From positions 1 to 12,477 of the forward strand of contig CADCQZ010000266.1 in assembly GCA_902803675.1 (NCBI GenBank): DNA of 12,477 nt, in the 5' to 3' direction. Numbering within the stretch: position 1 is the stretch's first letter; every line of letters starts with the position of its first letter. The stretch is from an uncultured Eubacteriales bacterium (GTDB lineage: Bacteria > Bacillota_A > Clostridia > Christensenellales > Aristaeellaceae). The translations under genes were made by a program, and so were the position numbers. Below, in pieces: positions 1 to 6,356 of this stretch. The notes under the pieces were generated by a model, which had not been told where the DNA came from, did no database searches, and was given only the letters and a program-made list of their open reading frames with translations.

Positions 1-452
1 AGGTCGGCCACCTGGTAACCGCAGCCGATTTCGTCGTTGGCCAGCACGATGTCGGCCGCGGCGGCGATGTCAGCGGGATCCTCGGCGGGCACGCCGGCGA
101 TGAACAGGATGTCATCGCGGCCCATTTCCTTGGCGATCTGGGTGAAGGCGGCGGTAGCGCCCTGCACAGCCTGCACGAAGATGATGGCCTTCACGTCGGG
201 GTCGCTGGCGAAAGCGATCAGCTTGGAAATGGTGGTCTCGACTTCGGAGGAGAAAGCGTCCGGATAGGTGTCATGCAGCACCACGCCGGGATACTTCTCG
301 GCCAGAGAGGAAGCGGCGTAGAATTCTTCTTCGCCCTGGGAGGTAGTGCCGGTCATGATAGCGATCTTATAGGCGGGAGCCTCGGCGAAAGCGACGTTCG
401 CCAGCCCCACGATCATCATCGCGGCCAGCATGAGAGCAAGCAGTTTCTTCAT
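1..452 (-). CDS. DUF3798-like secreted binding protein (5' part, C terminus outside window)
   Basis: The first 150 codons of a longer gene read off the left edge of the window. The start ATG (450-452) follows an AAGGAGGA ribosome site (461-468) by 8 nt. Residues 1-23 form a type I signal peptide (MKK, a hydrophobic core, AFA before E24) with no lipobox cysteine, so the mature protein would be secreted or periplasmic rather than lipid-anchored. The mature part has a periplasmic-binding-protein-like alternation of strands and helices. Its stretches TGTTSQGEEEF, DPDVKAIIFVQAV and ILFIAGVPAEDP match my memory of DUF3798, a family of unknown function resembling solute-binding proteins and often annotated as lipoproteins. 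The ligand is unknown, and transport neighbours, if any, would lie to the left. It is divergent from the hydrogenase operon. The gene is real with high confidence; the family call is from memory. The alternative is a generic type 1 solute-binding protein. Confidence 0.8.
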   Translation of the reverse strand, partial: MKKLLALMLAAMMIVGLANVAFAEAPAYKIAIMTGTTSQGEEEFYAASSLAEKYPGVVLHDTYPDAFSSEVETTISKLIAFASDPDVKAIIFVQAVQGATAAFTQIAKEMGRDDILFIAGVPAEDPADIAAAADIVLANDEIGCGYQVAD

Positions 453-501
453 TAGAACAGTCCTCCTTCTCTATTTTTCCCCGTTGGGAAATAATGCAAA
501 A

Positions 502-530
502 ATTATATGGGAGCCCCGTGGGCCTGTCAA
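502..530 (-). promoter_or_regulatory. Sigma-A promoter of the DUF3798-like gene
   Basis: On the minus strand a perfect -35 box TTGACA (530-525) and a perfect -10 box TATAAT (507-502) are separated by 17 nt, the ideal housekeeping spacing. Transcription would start near 495, leaving a leader of about 43 nt that carries the ribosome site. A second TTGACA lies upstream on the same strand (593-588) without an equally good -10 box. Confidence 0.85.
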
Positions 531-572
531 GGAAAATACAGAATAAATGCAGTTTTGTATACACAAATACAG
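531..572 (-). promoter_or_regulatory. Direct repeat and inverted repeat upstream of the minus-strand promoter
   Basis: On the minus strand CTGTATTTG (572-564) recurs as CTGTATTTTCC (541-531), 31 nt apart or about three helical turns, and the second copy abuts the -35 box. This arrangement is typical of activators that bind direct repeats, such as AraC-type regulators. Overlapping it is the inverted repeat TTTGT-ATAC-ACAAA (554-567). The protein that binds is unknown; these are sequence observations only. Confidence 0.35.
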
Positions 573-629
573 GCATGCACGCATTCGTGTCAAAAAGTCG
601 TTGAGCGCGAAACCAGGGCAGTTGACTGA

Positions 630-639
630 CAAACGTTTG
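630..639. promoter_or_regulatory. Palindrome CAAACGTTTG, LacI-family/CcpA-like operator candidate
   Basis: A perfect 10-bp palindrome centred on CG lies between the two divergent promoters. CG-centred palindromes are typical of LacI/GalR-family sites. The flanks (TGA on the left, CA after the right half) resemble a CcpA cre box, but the left half is one base too long for the usual cre spacing. It lies about 35 bp upstream of the hydrogenase -35 box. Confidence 0.35.
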
Positions 640-671
640 CAAAAAAATCGACTTCAAAGCATCTTTGACCA

Positions 672-700
672 TTGACACAGTGGGACCGAACGCATATAAT
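672..700 (+). promoter_or_regulatory. Sigma-A promoter of the hydrogenase operon
   Basis: A perfect -35 box TTGACA (672-677) and a perfect -10 box TATAAT (695-700) are separated by 17 nt. The predicted start is near 707, giving a leader of about 154 nt before the first gene. Such a strong core promoter fits a central fermentative enzyme and would need repression, or control in the leader, if it is regulated. Confidence 0.88.
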
Positions 701-713
701 ATCTCACAGTGTG
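676..713 (+). repeat. CACAGTG direct repeat flanking the hydrogenase promoter
   Basis: CACAGTG occurs at 676-682, overlapping the end of the -35 box, and again at 705-711, over the predicted start site; the copies begin 29 bp apart. The second copy extends to CACA-G-TGTG (705-713), a small dyad. Placement over the -35 box and +1 would suit a repressor. It does not match the Rex consensus (TTGTTAA or TTGTGAA half sites). Confidence 0.35.
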
Positions 714-860
714 TAATATATGGAGAATATTCGACCCGATAACACCCCTGCCGTTCTTTATGCCGGAGGTGAAAACACGATAGGAGAACGGCCCACGAAG
801 GAAAGCGTGCCCGACGACCCCGACCGACCCATCCACAGACCTTTTAAGGAGGAACGCCTG
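707..860 (+). other. 5' leader of the hydrogenase operon with a possible hairpin
   Basis: This predicted untranslated leader is about 154 nt. CCGTTCT (751-757) can pair with AGAACGG (785-791), a 7-bp stem with a 27-nt loop. The loop holds an SD-like GGAGGTG that is not followed by a suitable start codon for hydC. No known riboswitch class is recognisable and no run of T suggests an attenuator. The true ribosome site of hydC, AAGGAGG at 846-852, lies outside the stem. Confidence 0.4.
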
Positions 861-1382
861 ATGAGCGACAAGACCGTATCCCCGGGCAAAGCCGACGAAA
901 GAGCGCTGTATGAAGCCGTGGGCAAAGTGATCGAGAAATACCGGGACAAGCCCGGCTCATTGATCATGGTGCTCCACGAGGCGCAGGAGATCTACGGCTA
1001 TCTGCCCATGGAACTGCAGAGATTCATCGCCGACGGCATGGGGCTGCCCGTGTCCGAAGTGAGCGGCGTGGTCAGTTTTTATTCCTATTTTACGACCCAG
1101 CGGCAGGGCAGACACACCATCCGCATGTGCCAGGGCACGGCCTGCTACGTGCGGGGCGGCAAAAAAGTGGTGGAGGCCATCAAGAAGGAGCTGAACGTGG
1201 ACGTGGGCGGCACCACCGAGGACGGGCTGTTCACCTTCCAGATCGTTCGGTGCATCGGCTCCTGCGGCCTGGCGCCGGCCATGATGGTGGACGATGACGT
1301 GTACAAGCAGGTCAATCCCACCAAGCTGCGCGGCATCCTGGCCCATTACGCCGAAATGGACGAAGGAGGTGCCGACGCATGA
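861..1382 (+). CDS. hydC: NuoE-like [2Fe-2S] subunit of the [FeFe] hydrogenase complex (HydC/HndA type)
   Basis: This 173-residue thioredoxin-like ferredoxin subunit belongs to the 24-kDa NuoE family. In soluble NAD(P)-linked hydrogenases it sits on the NuoF-like flavoprotein and carries one [2Fe-2S] cluster. The four ligands are in place: C90-x4-C95 (CQGTAC) and C131-x3-C135 (CIGSC). The N-terminal helical part contains the family-typical segments IYGYLP and VSGVVSFYSYF. I chose ATG 861 because AAGGAGG (846-852) precedes it by 8 nt. An in-frame ATG at 720 would add 47 residues of non-family sequence, has no ribosome site and lies almost at the predicted transcription start. The stop overlaps the next start codon (ATGA), which suggests translational coupling. 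It is the first gene of a cytoplasmic three-subunit complex. HydC is the Thermotoga/Acetobacterium name; HndA is the Desulfovibrio name. Confidence 0.93.
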   Translation: MSDKTVSPGKADERALYEAVGKVIEKYRDKPGSLIMVLHEAQEIYGYLPMELQRFIADGMGLPVSEVSGVVSFYSYFTTQRQGRHTIRMCQGTACYVRGGKKVVEAIKKELNVDVGGTTEDGLFTFQIVRCIGSCGLAPAMMVDDDVYKQVNPTKLRGILAHYAEMDEGGADA

Positions 1383-4300
1383 TCAGGAGCATCGCGGATC
1401 TTGACCGAATGAAGGAAGCCTACCTTGAAAAGATGGGCAAGTATGAGCACCTGGTCCTGGTGTGCTACTCCACGGGCTGCATCTCCTCCGGGTGCAAGGC
1501 CGTGCGGGACGCCATGGTGGAGGAGATCGAGAAGCAGGGCCTCACCGGCAAAGTGGCCGTGATCGAGGGCGGCTGCATGGGCACCTGCGCCGTGGGCCCG
1601 GTGGTGTCGGTGTTCCCGGAGAAGACCTACTACACCGAGATGACCCCCGAGAAAGTGCGCCAGGTGGTGAAAAAGCACTTCATCGGCGGCAAGCCGGTGG
1701 TGGAATACACCTTCTATGACAGCATCCAGAAGAAGCACATCCCCAATATCGGGGACATCCCCTTCTTCCGCAACCAGGTGCGCATCGCCCTGAGGAACTG
1801 CGGCCTCATCGACGTGAACTGCATGAGCGCCTATGTGGCCAGGGACGGCTACATGGCCCTGGCGCGGGCCCTGGAAAAAGGCGACCGCAAATGGGTGATC
1901 GACGAGATGAAAAAGTCCGGCCTGAGGGGCCGCGGCGGCGCGGGCTTCCCCACGGGCGTGAAGTGGGAGGCGGCCTATAACCAGCCGGGGGACGAGAAAT
2001 ACATCATCTGCAACGCCGATGAGGGCGACCCCGGCGCGTTCATGGACCGGTCCGTGTTCGAGGGCGATCCCCACAGCGTGATCGAGGGCATGCTGCTGGG
2101 CGGCTACGCCATCGGCGCCAGGCACGGCGTGGTGTACTTAAGGGCCGAGTATCCCGTGGCCATGGAGCGCCTCGCGCCCGCCCTGGAGGAGGCCAGAAGA
2201 GAGGGCCTTTTGGGCGAGAACATCCTGGGCAGCGGCTTTGACTTCGACATCGAGATCCGCATCGGCGCCGGCGCCTTCGTGTGCGGCGAGGAAACGGCCC
2301 TGATGGCCTCGGTGGAAGGCCAGCGCGGCGAGCCGAGGCAGAAGCCCCCCTTCCCCTTCCAGAGCGGCCTGTTCGAAAAGCCCACCATCATCAACAACGT
2401 GGAGACCCTGGCCACCGTGCCCGCCGTGATGCTGAACGGCGCGGACTGGTTCCGGCAGTACGGCACGGAGAAGAGCCCGGGCACCAAGGTGTTCGCCCTG
2501 TCGGGCAATATCGTGAACACGGGCCTGGTGGAAGTGCCCATGGGCACGCCGCTGAGCGAGATGATCTACGCCATCGGCGGCGGCATCCCCGGGGGCAAGG
2601 CCTTCAAGGCGGCCCAGACCGGCGGCCCCTCCGGCGGCTGCATCACCAGGGACTATATCAACACGCCGCTGGACTATGAGTCCCTGGCGGCGCTGGGCTC
2701 CATCATCGGCTCCGGCGGCCTGATCGTCATGGACGAGGACACCTGCATGGTGGACACCGCCCGGTTCTACCTGGACTTTATCCAGGAGGAGAGCTGCGGC
2801 AAGTGCACCGCCTGCCGCGTGGGCACCAAGCGCATGCTGGAGATCCTGGAGCGCATCTGCTCCGGCCAGGGTTGCCTGTGCGACATCGACCGGCTGGAGA
2901 AGCTGGGCCGCATCATCCAGGACACCGCCATGTGCGGCCTGGGCCAGAGCGCGCCCAACCCGGTGCTGTCCACCATCCGCTTCTTCAGGGAGGAGTATGA
3001 AGACCATATCCTCAAGCACAAGTGCGTCGCGGGCGTGTGCGGCGACCTGGTGTCCAGCCCCTGCGAGAACACCTGCCCCGCCGGCATCAACATCCCCGGC
3101 TACATGAGCCTGATCGCCACCGGCGACTACATGGGCGCCGCCCGGGTGATGCTCCGGGACAATCCTTTGAGCGGCATCTGCGGCCGCGTGTGCACGCATC
3201 CCTGCGAGAGGCGCTGCCGCCGCGGCACCGTGGACGAGGCCATGAACATCTGCGAGCTCAAGCGCTTCGCCACCGACTGGGCCTACCGCCTGGGCTTCCC
3301 CTCCGATGAGGACTTGAAGCCCGCCGCGCATCTTGACAAGAAGGTGGCCATCATCGGCGCCGGCCCCTCCGGCCTCACCTGCGGCTATTACCTGGCCCGC
3401 CTGGGCTACGGGGTGGACATCTACGAGGCGGAATACCGCGCCGGCGGCGTGATGACCTACGGCATCCCGGACTACCGCCTGCCCCAGGACATCCTGGAGC
3501 GGGAGATCCACAATATCGAGCGGGCGGGGGTGAACATCATCCTCAACACCAAGGTGGGCGACGATATCTCCTTCCGCTCCCTGTATGAGAAGTATGACGC
3601 GGTGTTCATCGCCATCGGCGCCCAGAAGGCGCTCAAGCTGCGCATCCCCGGCGAGGAGCTGAACGGCGTGTACCACGGCCTGGACTTCCTCAAGCGGCGC
3701 TTCCTCAAGAACGACCTGGACTTCACCGACAAGCGCGTGGCCATCGTGGGCGGCGGCAACACCGCCATCGACTCCGCCCGCACGGCGGTGCGCCTGGGCG
3801 CGAAGGAAGTGGTGATCCTCTACCGCCGCGAGCAGGAGGACATGCCCGCCGACAAGGCCGAGATCCATGACGCCCTGGAAGAGGGCGTGAAGCTGCGCAC
3901 CCTGGTGAACCCCGTGGAGCTTAAGGGCGAGGACGGGAAGCTCAAGTCCGTGGTGCTGATGAAGCAGAACCTGGGCGGCTTCGACGTGTCCGGCCGCCGC
4001 ACCCCCGTGCCCAGCGGCAGGACCGTCACCGAGGACTTCGACGTGCTGATCGCGGCCATCTCCCAGACCCCGGACACCCACTTCCTCAAGGGCAAACTGA
4101 ACCTGAACGGCACGCGCGTGGCGGCGGACCGGTACACCCAGGCCACCTCCATGCCCGGCGTATTCGTGGGCGGCGACGCTCACCGCGGGCCGGAGGACAT
4201 CGTCAACGCCGTGGCGGAGGCCAAGGTGGCCGCCGCGGGCATCGACAAGTACCTGGGCGGCAGGGGCGAGCTCTTCAAGGGCTTCGACCAGGCCATCACC

Positions 4301-4462
4301 GACTACCACATCGAAGGGGACATCGTGCCCCATAACCGGTTCCTGACCCGTCAGGTGGACGCGGAGGAGGCCGTGGGCAGCTTCCGTGAACGCAATCTGG
4401 GCATGCACGAGCTGGACGCCCGCGCGGAAGCCAGCCGCTGCCTGCGCTGCGACAGGAGGTAA
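1379..4462 (+). CDS. hydB: NuoF-like NAD(H)/FMN subunit fused to a GltD/NfnB-type FAD module (HydB fusion)
   Basis: The 1027 residues contain three modules. (1) Residues 1-110: thioredoxin-like [2Fe-2S] domain with C29, C34, C39, C66 and C70. (2) About 120-545: NuoF core with the glycine-rich FMN/NAD loop GRGGAGFPTGVKW (184-196), CNADEGDPG (211-219), GAGAFVCGEET (296-306) and a [4Fe-4S] site C473-x2-C476-x2-C479 plus C519. (3) About 546-1027: GltD/NfnB-like flavoprotein with two Cys groups (C549/C554/C562/C566 and C601/C605/C609/C613), FAD fold GAGPSG (660-665), a second dinucleotide fold GGGNTA (791-796) followed by YRR (815-817), and a terminal CLRC (1021-1024). Ordinary HydB/NuoF subunits end after module 2, near 550-630 residues. 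The last module resembles the bifurcating-FAD/NADPH subunit of NfnAB and the NuoF-GltD fusion of Sporomusa-type Nfn. A GAAGGAGGT ribosome site lies upstream of the ATG. Domain calls are firm; NADPH use by module 3 is inferred. Confidence 0.93.
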   Translation: MIRSIADLDRMKEAYLEKMGKYEHLVLVCYSTGCISSGCKAVRDAMVEEIEKQGLTGKVAVIEGGCMGTCAVGPVVSVFPEKTYYTEMTPEKVRQVVKKHFIGGKPVVEYTFYDSIQKKHIPNIGDIPFFRNQVRIALRNCGLIDVNCMSAYVARDGYMALARALEKGDRKWVIDEMKKSGLRGRGGAGFPTGVKWEAAYNQPGDEKYIICNADEGDPGAFMDRSVFEGDPHSVIEGMLLGGYAIGARHGVVYLRAEYPVAMERLAPALEEARREGLLGENILGSGFDFDIEIRIGAGAFVCGEETALMASVEGQRGEPRQKPPFPFQSGLFEKPTIINNVETLATVPAVMLNGADWFRQYGTEKSPGTKVFALSGNIVNTGLVEVPMGTPLSEMIYAIGGGIPGGKAFKAAQTGGPSGGCITRDYINTPLDYESLAALGSIIGSGGLIVMDEDTCMVDTARFYLDFIQEESCGKCTACRVGTKRMLEILERICSGQGCLCDIDRLEKLGRIIQDTAMCGLGQSAPNPVLSTIRFFREEYEDHILKHKCVAGVCGDLVSSPCENTCPAGINIPGYMSLIATGDYMGAARVMLRDNPLSGICGRVCTHPCERRCRRGTVDEAMNICELKRFATDWAYRLGFPSDEDLKPAAHLDKKVAIIGAGPSGLTCGYYLARLGYGVDIYEAEYRAGGVMTYGIPDYRLPQDILEREIHNIERAGVNIILNTKVGDDISFRSLYEKYDAVFIAIGAQKALKLRIPGEELNGVYHGLDFLKRRFLKNDLDFTDKRVAIVGGGNTAIDSARTAVRLGAKEVVILYRREQEDMPADKAEIHDALEEGVKLRTLVNPVELKGEDGKLKSVVLMKQNLGGFDVSGRRTPVPSGRTVTEDFDVLIAAISQTPDTHFLKGKLNLNGTRVAADRYTQATSMPGVFVGGDAHRGPEDIVNAVAEAKVAAAGIDKYLGGRGELFKGFDQAITDYHIEGDIVPHNRFLTRQVDAEEAVGSFRERNLGMHELDARAEASRCLRCDRR

Positions 4463-4467
4463 GTACA

Positions 4468-6285
4468 ATGGCAGACATCACACTCACCATCAACGGCAAA
4501 AAATGTACCGCCCCCGCCGGCAGCACCATCATGGAGGCGGCGGACCTGAACAATATCCACATCCCCCGGCTGTGCTACATGCCCGGCATCCACAAATACG
4601 GCGCCTGCCGCATCTGCGTGGTGGAGCAGGTGAGCCCCAAGGCCCGCAACCTGCAGGCCGCCTGCGTGGTGGAGGCCCGGGACGGCATGGTGATCCAGAC
4701 CAATACCCTGCGGGTGCGGGAAGCCCGCAAGGCCATGTACGAGCTGCTGTTGAGCAATCACGACAAGAAGTGCCTGACCTGCTCCCGCAACCAGGACTGC
4801 GAGTTCCAGGCCCTGGGCCGCGAGCTGGGCGTGGAGGACTCCCCCTACGAGGGCGAGCGCCGTCTCAAGCCCCTGGACGTGAGCGAGTCCATCACCCGGG
4901 ATCCCAACAAGTGCATCCTGTGCCGCCGCTGCGTATCGGTGTGCCGCAACATCCAGACCACCTCCATCCTCACGGCGGAGAACCGGGGCTTCGACACCGT
5001 GATCACCCCCGGCTTCAGCCTCCCCTTAGGCTCCACGGCCTGCACCTTCTGCGGCCAGTGCGTGGTGGTGTGCCCCACGGGCGCCCTGAAGGAGACCAGC
5101 CACAAGGCCCGGGTGCTTGAAGCCCTTTCCGACCCGAACAAATACGTGGTGGTGCAGCCCGCCCCCGCCGTGCGCGTGGGCATCGGCGAGTGCTTCGGCC
5201 TGCCGGCCGGCTGCTGCGAGACCGGGCGCCTGGCCGCGGCCCTCAGGCGCATGGGCTTCGACGCGGTGTTCGACACCAACTGGAGCGCCGACCTGACCAT
5301 CCTGGAGGAGGGCACGGAGTTCCTGGAGAGGTTCAAAAAAGTGCTCTCCGGCGGCGTGGCCACCCTGCCCATGATGACCAGCTGCTCCCCCGGCTGGATC
5401 CAGTTCATCGAGCACAATTTCCCGGATCAGCTCTCTCATCTGTCCACCTGCAAGAGCCCCCACGAGATGTTCGGCGCGGTGATCAAGAGCTATTACGCGA
5501 AGAAACTCGGCAAAAAGCCCGAGGATATGTATGTGGTGTCCGTCATGCCCTGCACCGCCAAGAAGACCGAGTGCGCGCGGCCGGAGCTTCAAAATGACGG
5601 CGTGCCCAACGTGGACGCCGTGCTCACCACCCGGGAGCTGGGCGACATGATCAAGGCCATGGGCATCGACTTTCTGTCCCTGCCCGAGGAGGCATTCGAC
5701 GCACCCCTGGGGCTGTCCTCCGGCGCGGCGGACATCTTCGGCGTCACCGGCGGCGTGATGGAGGCCGCCCTGCGCACGGTGTATGAGATCGTGACCGGGC
5801 GCGAGCTGCCCTTCCCCGACCTGCACGTGTCCCCCATCGTGGGGCTCGATCAGATCAAGGAAGCCACCATCAAACTGGAGAACGTGAAGCCCGAGTGGAA
5901 GGCCGCCGAGGGATTCGAGGTGCGCATCGCCGTGACCAGCGGATTCGAGGGCGCCCGCAAGCTGATGGACCAGATCCGGGACGAGAAGAGCCCCTACCAC
6001 TTCATCGAGGTGATGGGCTGCCCCGGCGGCTGCATCACCGGCGGCGGCCAGCCCCGCCCGCGGGAGGAGTATTCCGTGGTGCGGCAAAAGCGCCTGGAAG
6101 CCATCTATAAGGAAGACGAGCGCAAACCCCTGCGCAAGTCCCACGAGAACCCCGCCGTGATCGAGTTCTACAAGGAGTGGGGCGCCCCCGGCTGCCACGC
6201 CTCCCATGAATACCTGCACACCCACTACGTACCCAGGGGAAAGTATAATGAACTGACGAACGAAAATTTCGTAGTCAAAGAGTAA
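4468..6285 (+). CDS. hydA: [FeFe] hydrogenase catalytic subunit, modular M3-type with N-terminal Fe-S domains
   Basis: This 605-residue cytoplasmic enzyme interconverts H2 with protons and electrons. From the N terminus: a plant-type [2Fe-2S] domain (C36, C47, C50, C66); the His-ligated [4Fe-4S] motif H98, C102, C105, C111; two [4Fe-4S] motifs (C149/C152/C155/C159 and C192/C195/C198/C202); then the H-cluster domain with all three signatures, L1 TSCSPGW (304-310, ligand C306), L2 MPCTAKK (360-366, ligand C362) and L3 MGCPGGCITGGGQP (516-529, ligands C518 and C522). Length and order match HydA/HndD of multimeric NAD(P)-linked hydrogenases. In L1 the second cysteine of the common TSCCPGW is Ser307, the position of the proton-relay Cys299 in Clostridium pasteurianum CpI. 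AGGAGGT (4454-4460) overlaps the hydB stop and sits 7 nt before the ATG. The maturases HydE, HydF and HydG are not in the window. Confidence 0.96.
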   Translation: MADITLTINGKKCTAPAGSTIMEAADLNNIHIPRLCYMPGIHKYGACRICVVEQVSPKARNLQAACVVEARDGMVIQTNTLRVREARKAMYELLLSNHDKKCLTCSRNQDCEFQALGRELGVEDSPYEGERRLKPLDVSESITRDPNKCILCRRCVSVCRNIQTTSILTAENRGFDTVITPGFSLPLGSTACTFCGQCVVVCPTGALKETSHKARVLEALSDPNKYVVVQPAPAVRVGIGECFGLPAGCCETGRLAAALRRMGFDAVFDTNWSADLTILEEGTEFLERFKKVLSGGVATLPMMTSCSPGWIQFIEHNFPDQLSHLSTCKSPHEMFGAVIKSYYAKKLGKKPEDMYVVSVMPCTAKKTECARPELQNDGVPNVDAVLTTRELGDMIKAMGIDFLSLPEEAFDAPLGLSSGAADIFGVTGGVMEAALRTVYEIVTGRELPFPDLHVSPIVGLDQIKEATIKLENVKPEWKAAEGFEVRIAVTSGFEGARKLMDQIRDEKSPYHFIEVMGCPGGCITGGGQPRPREEYSVVRQKRLEAIYKEDERKPLRKSHENPAVIEFYKEWGAPGCHASHEYLHTHYVPRGKYNELTNENFVVKE

Positions 6286-6304
6286 AGCGCGGACCGCAAA
6301 AAGC

Positions 6305-6336
6305 GCCGCCCGGCCATCGAGCCGGGCGGCATTTTT
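6305..6336. terminator. Bidirectional rho-independent terminator
   Basis: GCCGCCCGGC (6305-6314) pairs perfectly with GCCGGGCGGC (6321-6330) across the loop CATCGA, and ATTTTT follows on the plus strand. On the minus strand the same stem is followed by a T run (plus-strand CAAAAAG at 6297-6303). It ends the hydrogenase operon 20 nt after the hydA stop and also serves the converging esterase gene. Confidence 0.93.
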
Positions 6337-6356
6337 GTGACACATCATCGCTTGTT

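Noticed and set aside
554..567. Rex redox-repressor operator, expected near hydrogenase genes
   Set aside because: Neither this inverted repeat nor any other sequence in 453-860 has the Rex half sites TTGTTAA or TTGTGAA with the right spacing.
626..642. CcpA cre box
   Set aside because: The right half fits but the left half is one base too long for the cre consensus, so I kept only a generic CG-centred palindrome.
760..783. Seven-codon leader peptide in the hydrogenase leader
   Set aside because: It has no ribosome site of its own and no repeated codon that would suggest attenuation.
720..860. Upstream ATG that would extend hydC by 47 residues
   Set aside because: It lies about 13 nt after the predicted transcription start with no ribosome site, and the added residues resemble no NuoE family sequence. 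ATG 861 has an ideal ribosome site.
2138..4468. 776-residue open frame on the minus strand, opposite hydB
   Set aside because: It is an antisense shadow of a high-GC gene: composition dominated by Ala, Gly, His, Val and Leu, no domain, no ribosome site, and the plus strand encodes clear conserved motifs.
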